DNA of 64,000 bases from Paraburkholderia caffeinitolerans (GCF_902859945.1 NZ_CADIKL010000004.1:234845-298844), one strand, 5' to 3'. Counted from the first letter of the stretch, positions 17,159 through 24,792 are shown. A program made the numbers and translations. The notes: generated from the sequence alone by a model not told the origin.

Positions 17159-18384
17159 GCGGTGGTCTCCGGCGTCGCGGCACGGCCGCGCTTCGAGTCC
17201 CGTTTCGAGTCCCGTTTTGCACCTGGCTTCGTTTCGTGCGATAGCGGGTCGCCGGCCTGTCCTGTGGCCGCGACGTGGACTTCGCCCGCGCGCGCTTCGG
17301 CGTCGATCAGCGCCGCCTTGCGCGCGAGCCCCCAGCGGTAGCCGGCGAGCGCCCCGCCCTTTTGCACGACGCGGTGACAGGGAATCGCCAGCGCCACCGG
17401 GTTCGATGCGCACGCGCTTGCCACGGCGCGTACCGCGCGCGGCGCGCCGAGCGTTTCGGCGATCTGCGTGTAGCTGCGCGTTTCGCCGTACGGAATACGC
17501 TGGAGCGCGTCCCAGACCCGCTGCTGGAATGCCGTCGCGGCGATGTCGAGCGGTAGCTCGATGTGCTCGCTGCGGCCATGCAGATAGGCGTCGATCTGCG
17601 CGACGAAAGGCGCGAGTCCCGCCGCGTCCTCGATGCAACGTGCGTTCGAAAAGTCGGCCACTAGATTTGTGCTCAACTCGCCGGGATCGTCGCCGAATGC
17701 GATCCGGCAGATGCCCTTGTCCGTTGCCGCGACGAGCACGCGCCCGAGCGGCGTGGCGGCACCCGCATAGCGGATCGTGAGGCCCGCACCTTTCCGGCGG
17801 AACGCCGACGGCGCCATGCCCAGCTCTCCCGCCACGCTCTCGTAGAGCCGCGACGACGAGTTGAAGCCCGCGTCGGCGCTCGCGCGCGTGACGTCGGCGC
17901 CTTGCGCGAGCGCTTCGCGCAGCACGGCGCCTCGGCGCGCCGCCTGGTATTGGCGCGGTGAGACGCCCAGCACGCGCTTGAAAAGGCGCTGCAGATGGAA
18001 CGGACTCAGGTGCACGGCCTCGCCGAGCTGCGCGAGTGTGAGACGCGCCTGGGGATCGGCGTCGAGGGCGGTGCAGGCGCGCCGCACGATCTCGAGCTCG
18101 CGCGGCAGACCGCCGGGGCGGCAACGCTTGCACTCGCGGTAGCCGGCCGCGCGAGCGGCGTCGGCATCGACGAAGAACTCGACGTTCTCGCGGCGCGGCA
18201 GGCGCGATGCGCAGGACGGACGGCAAAACACCCCGGTCGTGCGCACGGCGTAGAAGAACTGGCCGTCGGCGCGCGCGTCGCGCGCCGTGATGGCGGCCCA
18301 GCGCTCGCTATCGGTGGTCAATGCGGGGACGGACCCGAAGACAGCGGCGAGCTCGCCGCGAGCGGCGGTCGGAATGGCGTTCAT
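17155..18384 (-). CDS. ada: Bifunctional Ada regulator and O6-methylguanine-DNA methyltransferase
   Basis: 409 residues. The N-terminal zinc domain has the four cysteines (VFCRPSCAS and ECKRCRPGG) that accept methyl groups from phosphotriesters; an AraC-type DNA-binding region follows (LSPFHLQRLFKRVLGVSPRQYQ); the C-terminal methyltransferase carries the acceptor cysteine in AIPCHRVV. Ada becomes an activator of alkylation-repair genes when methylated, and it is coupled here to alkA. ATG 18384 follows GGGAG by eight bases. A basic tail of about 55 residues ends the protein and includes a short internal repeat (RDSKRDSKR) encoded by a duplicated 12-base unit near 17190-17218. Confidence 0.95.
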   Translation of the reverse strand: MNAIPTAARGELAAVFGSVPALTTDSERWAAITARDARADGQFFYAVRTTGVFCRPSCASRLPRRENVEFFVDADAARAAGYRECKRCRPGGLPRELEIVRRACTALDADPQARLTLAQLGEAVHLSPFHLQRLFKRVLGVSPRQYQAARRGAVLREALAQGADVTRASADAGFNSSSRLYESVAGELGMAPSAFRRKGAGLTIRYAGAATPLGRVLVAATDKGICRIAFGDDPGELSTNLVADFSNARCIEDAAGLAPFVAQIDAYLHGRSEHIELPLDIAATAFQQRVWDALQRIPYGETRSYTQIAETLGAPRAVRAVASACASNPVALAIPCHRVVQKGGALAGYRWGLARKAALIDAEARAGEVHVAATGQAGDPLSHETKPGAKRDSKRDSKRGRAATPETTA

Positions 18385-18587
18385 TTCGTGGCTCCCGGAA
18401 ATGGCGGATTCGATGGTCCCACTGTAACGGCTCGTACACATGCCGGCCTGCCGGATCTTGCGCTGTCGTTCAGATGATCTGGCCCGACGACCAGGCGGCT
18501 GATGCCCGGCCAGCAATCGCCTGCCATAAAAGCGAGGTGGCGACTGCGACAATTTCGCCCAATTGCGGGTTTTCCCTTAAAAACTTG

Positions 18588-18616
18588 TTGCGCCGCGTCA
18601 GGTCGCTGTGTATAGT
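18588..18616 (+). promoter_or_regulatory. Sigma-70-like promoter of a candidate sRNA
   Basis: TTGCGC (18588-18593) and TATAGT (18611-18616) are separated by exactly 17 bases. A start near 18623 would place the RNA directly in front of the CU-rich repeats and terminator. There is no ORF between this promoter and the terminator. Confidence 0.6.
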
Positions 18617-18622
18617 GATTCC

Positions 18623-18684
18623 TGTCTCCTCCATGTCTCCTCCTGATATGGATTAAGCCCGCTCACAGTAGCGGGCTTTTTTTC
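18623..18684 (+). ncRNA. Candidate short sRNA with two anti-Shine-Dalgarno repeats
   Basis: The predicted transcript is about 60 nucleotides. Its 5' part holds two exact copies of TGTCTCCTCC (18623-18632 and 18634-18643) separated by one A, giving two unpaired CUCCUCC stretches able to pair with ribosome binding sites. Its 3' part is a strong rho-independent terminator (18656-18684). The pattern of a CU-rich 5' region plus terminator hairpin resembles Hfq-dependent sRNAs that block translation initiation, such as alphaproteobacterial RNAs with CCUCC loops. Family membership is not claimed; function is inferred. Confidence 0.6.
18656..18684 (+). terminator. Rho-independent terminator of the sRNA candidate
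   Basis: AGCCCGCT (18656-18663), loop CACAGT, AGCGGGCT (18670-18677), then a run of T on the plus strand. The minus strand has no T-run, so it terminates plus-strand transcription only. No protein gene lies upstream on that strand. Confidence 0.88.
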
Positions 18685-18805
18685 GTCCCGCGGTTTCGTC
18701 GCCCTTCCCCGCCGCCCGGCGTACGCTCGCTTCGCCATTTTCCGCCTGATTTCCCTCCCCTACACTGTGTGGATCGCGCCCACGTGCGCCGCTTCGGGGA
18801 GAACC

Positions 18806-19216
18806 ATGCTTATCCAGATTCGCGAAATCGATCACGTTGTCATTCGCGCGGCCGATCTCGCCGCCATGACGCGCTTCTATTGCGACGTGCTGGGCTGCCG
18901 CGTCGAGCGTGAGGAGAAAAAATTGGGGCTCGTGCAATTGCGCGCAGGCCGCTCGCTGGTTGATCTCGCCGCGATCGGCGGTGCGCTCGACCGCGACGGC
19001 GGCGCGGCGCCATCAGGCGCTGCCGGCAACATGGATCATCTATGCCTGCGCGTGGAACCGTTCGATGGCGACGCGCTCAAGGCTTGGCTCACGCAGATGG
19101 GCGCGCGCCCGGGTGAAGTGGTCGAGCGTTTTGGCGCGGAAGGCTACGGGCCGTCGCTTTATCTGTTCGATCCCGAGGGCAATATGGTCGAGTTGAAAGG
19201 GCCCCCGGCACGTTGA
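18806..19216 (+). CDS. VOC (glyoxalase/bleomycin resistance) family protein
   Basis: 136 residues, one vicinal-oxygen-chelate module: IDHVVIRAADLAAMTRFYCDVLGCRVE at the start, MDHLCLRVEPFDGDAL in the middle and GPSLYLFDPEGNMVELKGP at the end. The metal-ligand positions (His in DHVV, His in MDHLCL, Glu in MVELKG) are kept, so a metal-dependent lyase, dioxygenase or resistance function is possible; the substrate is unknown. ATG 18806 follows GGGGAGA. It stands alone, downstream of the sRNA terminator. Confidence 0.88.
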   Translation: MLIQIREIDHVVIRAADLAAMTRFYCDVLGCRVEREEKKLGLVQLRAGRSLVDLAAIGGALDRDGGAAPSGAAGNMDHLCLRVEPFDGDALKAWLTQMGARPGEVVERFGAEGYGPSLYLFDPEGNMVELKGPPAR

Positions 19217-19262
19217 TTGCGACACGGGCGGCCCGTAAGCACCGGCGGGAGCGCCCGCCAGA

Positions 19263-19817
19263 TCAGACGTTCTCAGGCGCCTTGAAGACGGTCCATTCGA
19301 CCGCAACGGGCTCGCTCGTGGTATTGCCGATCCATGCAGTGCGGTCCTGCACGGTGCACTGAAGGCGCATCGTCCGTTCCGCCAGAGCTCCGAGCGACGC
19401 CGCCACGCCCTCGCCCAGCGACCAGACGGTCACGTTGCGCAGCCGCTCCACCTTGCTGCGCACGCCCTGCCACCAGATATCCGAGGTCCGCCCGCCGTAG
19501 GCGATCACGATCACCTCCTCGGCACGCCCGCTCGCTTTGGCGATGCGGCGCTCGTCGGGCTGCCCCACTTCGATCCAGGTCTGCACCGCGCCGGTGTAGT
19601 CCTTGCACCAGAGCGAGGGCTCATCGGTGTCCGACAGGCCCTTGCTGAATTCGAGACGATCGCTGGCGAACAGCGCGAACGCGGCGATGCGCACCATCAT
19701 CCGCTCGTCGGTTTCGGACGGATGACATGCGATGGTGAGCGCATGGTCGGCGTAGTAATGCCGGTCCATGTCCGCGATCTGCAGTTCTGCCTTGTAGATG
19801 GTCGATTTGAGTGCCAT
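19263..19817 (-). CDS. yaeQ: YaeQ family protein
   Basis: 184 residues from ATG 19817 (MALKSTIYKAELQIADMDRH). YaeQ proteins have a PD-(D/E)XK nuclease-like fold and an unclear role; in E. coli YaeQ was once linked to suppression of RfaH loss. Family motifs include HPSETDERMMVRIAAFALFA, LSDTDEPSLWCKDYTG, WIEVGQPDERRIAKASGRAE and IWWQGVRSKVERLRNV. No strong RBS is seen before the ATG. Converges with the VOC gene over a 46-base gap. Confidence 0.92.
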   Translation of the reverse strand: MALKSTIYKAELQIADMDRHYYADHALTIACHPSETDERMMVRIAAFALFASDRLEFSKGLSDTDEPSLWCKDYTGAVQTWIEVGQPDERRIAKASGRAEEVIVIAYGGRTSDIWWQGVRSKVERLRNVTVWSLGEGVAASLGALAERTMRLQCTVQDRTAWIGNTTSEPVAVEWTVFKAPENV

Positions 19818-20004
19818 ATCGGATAGGCGCGAATCCCGTGTGAATTCCGCGCCGCGCAAAAGCCGCACATGATAGCGAGTTTCCAGCAGATCCTGTGCCG
19901 GATTCATCGGATAGCGACGTACCGGATCATCGCGATGGTCAGTCGCGAAAATGACGGCGCAATGACGGGGGTGAGGCGGATGGGCCGATGATGAGTCGGT
20001 TAAA

Positions 20005-20026
20005 GGCGTACGACCGGCGTACGACC
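20005..20026. repeat. Tandem 11-bp direct repeat
   Basis: GGCGTACGACC occurs twice without spacer (20005-20015, 20016-20026) in the gap between yaeQ and the next minus-strand gene. Function unknown; it may be simple slippage. Confidence 0.7.
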
Positions 20027-20053
20027 GACTGGATTGAAGGCCCGGTCGGGGCG

Positions 20054-20082
20054 CGCGAGCCGCCCATGGCGGGCGGCTCGCG
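20054..20082 (-). terminator. GC-rich hairpin after the 20094 gene
   Basis: CGCGAGCCGCCC (20054-20065) and GGGCGGCTCGCG (20071-20082) form a perfect 12-bp stem with a 5-base loop, 12 bases after the stop of the minus-strand gene. It lacks a T-run, so it may slow transcription or protect the mRNA end rather than terminate by itself. Confidence 0.5.
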
Positions 20083-20093
20083 GGTACTACGCA

Positions 20094-20435
20094 TTACTGC
20101 TTGATGAAGCGGTCGGTGGTCCAGAGGCCTTGGTCGTCGGTGTTCGCCGCATTGACGAACTCGACGTCGTGGCCCACCACGCGCACTATGCGGAACGACT
20201 GGTTCTCGGGCGTCGAGAGGCAGCGATAATCGGCGAAATATTCCTGCATTTGCTGGTGCTCGCCAGCCTGCTCGTGCAGGGACACGGCGTCGAGCTTGTC
20301 CTTCGAGAGGCAGCCATACGAGCCGGGCTTGAGCTGAACGGTTTGCTGCGGCTTCAATGCGGAATCCTGCGCTTGAGCGGAAACGGCACAAAAGAGACCG
20401 GCGGTGAATGCGGTCATCGCGAATAGCATTTTCAT
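20094..20435 (-). CDS. Small exported protein of unknown function
   Basis: 113 residues from ATG 20435, after AGGAGA. A Sec signal peptide (MKMLFAMTAFTAGLFCAVSAQAQ) ends in an AQA site. The mature protein has two cysteines (SYGCLSKDKLD and DYRCLSTPENQ) that could form a disulfide, and the ending DDQGLWTTDRFIKQ. Probably periplasmic. I do not recognise a functional family. Confidence 0.82.
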   Translation of the reverse strand: MKMLFAMTAFTAGLFCAVSAQAQDSALKPQQTVQLKPGSYGCLSKDKLDAVSLHEQAGEHQQMQEYFADYRCLSTPENQSFRIVRVVGHDVEFVNAANTDDQGLWTTDRFIKQ

Positions 20436-20880
20436 GGTTGTCTCCTGTCTTATCAGAGTTGGCACTTTACGGATTACTCCGATTCCGTACAGAGCCGCAG
20501 GCTTATACTCAGGTTAGCTATGTATTTAACTTCTACGCAAGACACACTTTTTTAAATCTAGAAGACCGCAAAAGGACTGCAAGAAGAACTTGTGTGCGAG
20601 TGCAGCAGTAACGCGCCAAGCTTGACCCAACGCCGATGCAAAATGCGCGAATCCGCCGTTTTCATCCGATTTTCAGCCGCATGACGCGGCGCACATAAAG
20701 TCGAGGCGCGGATACCTGGGCGCAAGGCCATTTAGTCAGCGGATGCAGAATAAAAACGATGCCAGCGTCGCGCGGAATGCGTGGTTTTCCCTCGCACCCG
20801 GCGCGTAAAGCGCGCCCTCTCCTTCGCTTGCATCGCCGCGATCTTCGTGGATAAATCGGGCTTCCCCACTGGAGAAACCC
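20436..20880. other. 445-bp intergenic region without a gene
   Basis: The gap lies between the divergent exported-protein gene and the LysE-type gene. It is AT-richer near 20510-20580, where promoters are most likely, and has a small inverted repeat ACGGA-TTACTCCGAT-TCCGT (around 20469-20489). Nothing else is recognised. Confidence 0.5.
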
Positions 20881-21507
20881 ATGTCCCTCGCTCACTGGTT
20901 GCCGTTCGCAATTGCGTCGGCCATTCTCGTCGCCATTCCCGGGCCCACGGTCTTGCTCGTCGTCTCCTACGCGCTTGGCCACGGGCGTCGTTACGCGCTG
21001 GCGACGACCGCAGGTGTCGCGCTCGGCGACTTCACCGCCATGACGGCGTCCATGCTCGGCCTCGGCGTGATCCTTGCCGCCTCGGCTGCGCTGTTTTCGA
21101 TGCTCAAGTGGGTCGGCGCCGCCTATCTGATTTATCTGGGCATCAAGCTCTGGCGCGCCCCCATTGCCGCCGCCGACGCGCCCGATACCTCCGAAACCCG
21201 TACGGGCCGAATCTTCGCGCATGCTTACGCGGTCACCGCGCTCAACCCGAAGAGCATCATTTTCTTCGTCGCGTTCGTGCCGCAATTCATCGACCCGCAT
21301 ACGGCCGCGATGCCGCAGATCGTCATATTCGAGGCCACGTTCCTCGCGCTCGCCACGCTCAACGCGTTCGGCTACGCGCTGCTCGCGGCGGCCGCGCGCA
21401 AGGCGGTGCGCAGCCCGCGCGTACAGCGCCTCGTCAATCGTACTGGCGGCTCGTTGCTGATTGGCGCGGGGCTTTTCGCGGCCGTCTGGAAGAAGTCGGC
21501 GGCCTGA
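20881..21507 (+). CDS. LysE/RhtB family amino-acid exporter
   Basis: 208 residues with six predicted membrane segments. The signature near the N-terminus, AIPGPTVLLVVSYALGHGRR, and the NPKSIIFFVAFVPQFIDP motif place it in the RhtB branch of the LysE superfamily, which exports homoserine, threonine or related amino acids. The substrate is unknown. ATG 20881 is preceded by GGAGAAACCC. A second, distinct family member occurs at 57142-57786. Confidence 0.93.
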   Translation: MSLAHWLPFAIASAILVAIPGPTVLLVVSYALGHGRRYALATTAGVALGDFTAMTASMLGLGVILAASAALFSMLKWVGAAYLIYLGIKLWRAPIAAADAPDTSETRTGRIFAHAYAVTALNPKSIIFFVAFVPQFIDPHTAAMPQIVIFEATFLALATLNAFGYALLAAAARKAVRSPRVQRLVNRTGGSLLIGAGLFAAVWKKSAA

Positions 21508-21618
21508 GTACGTGCGGCGGCCCACCTTCGCTCACGGGAATCGATCACCACCTGTCGCGCAAACTGTAGCTTTCCGGCTACAATGAAATTGCAACCGCTT
21601 GACAACCGGGAGGTTATC

Positions 21619-21780
21619 GTGATCGAACACGTAATTCTGGGCGCGTTTCTGGTTATTCCCCTCGTCATTGTCGTTTTCCTGTTTTCGGACGAAATCCTCG
21701 AGGAGCATAGGCAGCGCGTGCAAGCGGGGGCTCCTCATATCGATTGGCGTCATCCGCTGCGCAGTATCCTGCACCACTGA
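21619..21780 (+). CDS. Single-pass small membrane protein
   Basis: 53 residues from GTG 21619, five bases after GGGAGG; an in-frame ATG at 21583 lacks an RBS. The protein has one hydrophobic helix (VILGAFLVIPLVIVVFLF) followed by an acidic-basic stretch (SDEILEEHRQRVQ) and a His-rich end (HIDWRHPLRSILHH). No family is recognised. The strong RBS and clean membrane-tail design suggest a real micro-protein. Confidence 0.65.
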   Translation: MIEHVILGAFLVIPLVIVVFLFSDEILEEHRQRVQAGAPHIDWRHPLRSILHH

Positions 21781-22073
21781 GCCCCAGTGGCAGGACTACC
21801 ACCCGGGCTGAATCCCGGGCAAATCGCTCGCGCGCCACGCGGCTGGCGTCGCTTGCCCCAACCCGCTTGCCCCAACTCATGGCAGACCTGGTGCATGTCG
21901 CGATGAATCGATCGCTGCGCGTGCCTGCGCCTGCTGCCAACCCTCGCAATCTGCACGCGTATCCGCGTCATTCATCGCGGACGTAATGCGTCGTTACCAC
22001 TTGCAGCACCTGTATCCGCGCTTCGCACCCACAATCGCTCGCATGTTTTCGAACGGTTCTCAAGGAGAACGAC

Positions 22074-22436
22074 ATGCGAAAGATTGCAGCGGTACTACTG
22101 GTAACGGCGGGCTGCCTGGCAGTGACTGGCCCGGCCAGCGCGCACGACCGGGGCGGTGACGTGGTGGGGGCGCTGGTTGGCGGCGCGCTGATCGGCGCGG
22201 TGGTAGGCGCCGCGATGACCAGCGCGCCGGCAGTCGTGTATGGGCCGCCGCCGGTCTACGCCGAGCCGGTTCAGGTTGCCGCGCCGGTCTACGCCCAGCC
22301 GGCTCCCGTCTATTCCGCCGCGCCGGCGCCCAGCAGCTGTTATGACCAATACTCGGGACGCTATGTGCCGTGCGCGCCGCCGCAACCGGCGCCTCCTCCA
22401 TACTATGGCGGCTACGGGCAGTCCGACGGCTGGTAA
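22074..22436 (+). CDS. Exported glycine-zipper, Pro/Tyr-rich protein
   Basis: 120 residues from ATG 22074 with AAGGAG upstream. Signal peptide MRKIAAVLLVTAGCLAVTGPASAHD, then a glycine zipper (GALVGGALIGAVVGAA) and a Pro/Ala/Tyr-rich tail with repeats of VYA-P type and a cysteine pair (SSCYDQYSGRYVPCAPP). Such proteins are usually envelope-associated and of unknown function; a lipobox is not convincing. Confidence 0.82.
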   Translation: MRKIAAVLLVTAGCLAVTGPASAHDRGGDVVGALVGGALIGAVVGAAMTSAPAVVYGPPPVYAEPVQVAAPVYAQPAPVYSAAPAPSSCYDQYSGRYVPCAPPQPAPPPYYGGYGQSDGW

Positions 22437-22497
22437 GCCATATAATTCGGCATGCCAATTAATTACGCTGCCGCGTTTTCCGGCAGCGGCCTCTCGC

Positions 22498-23526
22498 TTA
22501 CACCAGAACCGCCGGTTCGACGGGCGTGATCTTTAGATTCAACTTTTGAGTGAGGCGAATCACCGTGAATTCGGCCTCGCGCCCGATGCGCGAAGCGTCG
22601 AGTAAGCGCTGCAGCGCGTCGATTCCATCGACGGCCATGCCATCGATCGCAACGATCATATCGTCCACCCGCAGGCCACCGAGCGCCGCCGGGCTTCCCT
22701 TGACGATTTCCATCACACGCACGCCGCTGGTCGTCTGGAGCTCGAAATAACGCTGCACCTTGCGCGCGATCGGAACCGAGGTCCCGGCAACGCCGACGTG
22801 TGCGCGCCGCACGCGCCCGTGAGCAAACAGTTGCGTGATGACCCATTTCGCGGTGTCGATCGCCGTAGCGAAGCAGATGGCCTGCGCGCCGGGAATGATC
22901 GCTGTGTTCACGCCGATCACCTGGCCCGCCGAGTTCACGAGCGGTCCGCCGGAATTGCCGGGATTGAGCGCGGCGTCAGTCTGAATCACGTCGTAGATCA
23001 TGCGGCCCGAGTTCGAGCGCAACGAGCGGCCGAGCGCGGAGACCACGCCGGTGGTGACGGTTTGCGCCAAGCCCAACGGACTGCCCACGGCAATTGCGAT
23101 CTGCCCGACACGCAACTTCGCCGACTCGCCGAGTTCCGCGTGCGGGAGGACCTCGGACGCACCGATGCGCAGCACGGCGAGGTCGGTGCTTGGGTCGTCG
23201 CCGACAAGGTCGGCAGTGTAGGTCGAACCATCGGCAAGCGTGACGCGCAGCGTGCTTGCGCCGTGCACGACGTGGCTGTTGGTCAGCAGATAGCCATCGG
23301 GCGTGAATAAAAAACCCGAGCCGCTGCCACCGCGGGCGGCGTCACTGCCGGGTGCCCGGCGCTCGACGGCGATATGGGCAACGGATTGCTGGACGCGCTC
23401 GAGCGCGCCGATGACGGTTCGCGAATAGGCGTCGAGCAGGGCGTCGTCGCCTTGGGCGCGGGGAGAGGCGCTGTCAGGCGAAAGGTCGCGAGCGAGATCG
23501 TCGATGAAGGAGGGGCGGCTTCCCAC
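22498..23526 (-). CDS. HtrA/DegP-like serine protease without signal peptide
   Basis: 342 residues. The trypsin-like domain has the full triad: His in LLTNSHVV, Asp in STDLAVLRIG and Ser in NPGNSGGPLV. One PDZ domain follows (ELQTTSGVRVMEIVKGSPAA, GLRVDDMIVAIDGMAVDG). DegP/DegQ/DegS enzymes carry a signal peptide or anchor, but this protein begins with soluble GSRPSFIDDLARDLS, so a cytoplasmic location is inferred. The start is GTG 23526 with GGAG ten bases upstream. Degradation of misfolded proteins is the family role. Confidence 0.9.
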   Translation of the reverse strand: MGSRPSFIDDLARDLSPDSASPRAQGDDALLDAYSRTVIGALERVQQSVAHIAVERRAPGSDAARGGSGSGFLFTPDGYLLTNSHVVHGASTLRVTLADGSTYTADLVGDDPSTDLAVLRIGASEVLPHAELGESAKLRVGQIAIAVGSPLGLAQTVTTGVVSALGRSLRSNSGRMIYDVIQTDAALNPGNSGGPLVNSAGQVIGVNTAIIPGAQAICFATAIDTAKWVITQLFAHGRVRRAHVGVAGTSVPIARKVQRYFELQTTSGVRVMEIVKGSPAALGGLRVDDMIVAIDGMAVDGIDALQRLLDASRIGREAEFTVIRLTQKLNLKITPVEPAVLV

Positions 23527-23772
23527 GATCAGAATTCTCCGATGAAAGTGGGCCTACATGCAGGTAACAAGAAGCAATTTCAAGATCCCCGCCGAATGCA
23601 AAAGCTGGCGGGAAAATACGTATCGAGGGTCGGAAGTTCTTGCCGGCACGAACGTTAACGATTGTCAGATCGACCGCGTAATCATTGATGGCCTCCGGGC
23701 GACCCGCGACAATGATTTGGCGGCGACGTCCCCTCGCGCCGTGTAGTTGTAGTTAGTAGTGGCAAGCTCTTG

Positions 23773-23800
23773 GCCGCGGCTCCTGCCGCGGCATTTTTTT
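23773..23800 (+). terminator. Rho-independent terminator with no ORF upstream
   Basis: GCCGCGGC (23773-23780), TCCT loop, GCCGCGGC (23785-23792), then A and seven T. No plus-strand gene precedes it between 23527 and 23772, so it may end a small RNA or a 5'-unannotated transcript. No convincing promoter was found upstream. Confidence 0.75.
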
Positions 23801-23847
23801 GTCTGCGAATTTATGTGGGGATCGTCGCGGCGCGTGTAAAAAGAAAA

Positions 23848-23867
23848 AGCCCGCTTCTTGGCGGGCT
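23848..23867 (-). terminator. Terminator of the small minus-strand gene at 23963
   Basis: AGCCCGC (23848-23854), loop TTCTTG, GCGGGCT (23861-23867); on the minus strand the stem is followed by TTTTTCTTTTT. It lies about 95 bases after the stop of the 71-residue gene. Confidence 0.8.
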
Positions 23868-23962
23868 AATCCATGCTCGGGTTACATGGCGAGGTCAATT
23901 GGTGATGCCAGAGCGCAGCGAAGGCGGCTAGCAGGTTTGGCCGGGTAGGTAAGGCGGACGAC

Positions 23963-24178
23963 TCAGGCTGCAGCGTTGGATGCCTGAAGGCGTTCAAGTT
24001 GCGTCATGAGCGAGTCGACCGTACGAAACTGGGCATGTGAGAGCTGAGCCGTGTCGAGCAGGTTCGAAAGGCGCTTGTGCCAATAGTCAAACGACAGAAT
24101 GGGGACCGTGCCCTCCAAAAGCAGAGTCGGCACCATGACGCGCATGATGTGCGCGATTTCCTGATCGATGAATTTCAC
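23963..24178 (-). CDS. Small conserved protein, paralogue of the 43702 gene
   Basis: 71 residues: MKFIDQEIAHIMRVMVPTLL at the start, FDYWHKRLSNLLDTAQLSHA in the middle and TVDSLMTQLERLQ at the end. It aligns over nearly its whole length with the gene at 43702-43977 (shared F[IV][DE]QEIAHI.RVM, YW..RL..LL, L[ST]HAQ..TVD.L..QL). No signal or membrane segment. Function unknown. The RBS is weak; a TATAGA element on the minus strand at 24199-24204 could be a -10. Confidence 0.75.
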   Translation of the reverse strand: MKFIDQEIAHIMRVMVPTLLLEGTVPILSFDYWHKRLSNLLDTAQLSHAQFRTVDSLMTQLERLQASNAAA

Positions 24179-24391
24179 TTTGCGCCCCCGCAGAACCGTC
24201 TATATCTAGTTTTTGGCTACGTGTTGCCACTCTAGTGCGCCGGCGAAGGGTGAACAGCTATCACAATGGATAGGGGCGGAGAGGCCCGCGCAGCCGGTTC
24301 GCCGAGCCCTTGCCAGCAGGCGTGTCTAGCCTTCGCGATGACTCATCAGCAGGCTTGAGTCGGGACATATCCTGGTGCCGCGCGGGCGCGC

Positions 24392-24592
24392 TTAGTGTCG
24401 CCAGCCGTGGCCATAGTAGCCGCCGAAGCCGACCCCAATACCGACTGACGGAGCCGCATAGTAGCCGGGCGCATAGCCATATCCGTAAGCCGGCGCCGGT
24501 GCGTAGGCATAAGGCGGGGCGACAATGCAGCCGGAGAGGCTTGCGAGCGCCATGGCCAGCGCGATTGCGCAGCAGAGTCGGATTGTCTTCAT
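24392..24592 (-). CDS. Small Tyr/Gly-rich lipoprotein
   Basis: 66 residues. Signal peptide MKTIRLCCAIALAMALASLSGC ends in a lipobox (LSGC); the mature part is Tyr/Ala/Pro/Gly-rich (YAPAPAYGYGYAPGYYAAP) and ends GGYYGHGWRH. GGGAG precedes the ATG by about seven bases. Short proteins of this kind are common in Burkholderiaceae; function unknown. Confidence 0.75.
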   Translation of the reverse strand: MKTIRLCCAIALAMALASLSGCIVAPPYAYAPAPAYGYGYAPGYYAAPSVGIGVGFGGYYGHGWRH

Positions 24593-24792
24593 CGTTTTCT
24601 CCCAATGCCCGTATTGTCGGTGGGCGTCTCGTTGGAAAACGAAACGAGTTGTGACGGGAGGTTACGAAGCCACACGCCCCACGTGGCGGGAGCTCCGGGC
24701 GGACGGTTTCTGTGCGCGCCGCATAGTTATGCCTGTTGCTTACACTTGCTTTCGATTCCTTACGCTTGTGGATTTTGTGGGAACCTACGATG

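Noticed and set aside
17189..17218. Short duplication in the 3' end of ada as a mobile-element mark
   Set aside because: It is a simple 12-base duplication in a low-complexity coding tail, better explained by slippage.
17159..18226. Upstream extension of the AlkA frame giving a 713-residue protein
   Set aside because: The extra part overlaps ada in another frame and is Arg/Ala-rich; only the region from TTG 17158 shows AlkA homology.
18653..18937. Minus-strand open frame overlapping the sRNA terminator and VOC gene
   Set aside because: No RBS, no motif, and it runs across a strong terminator.
20408..20611. Plus-strand 67-codon frame in the 20.4-20.9 kb gap
   Set aside because: Starts inside the opposite gene, no RBS, no domain; probably spurious.
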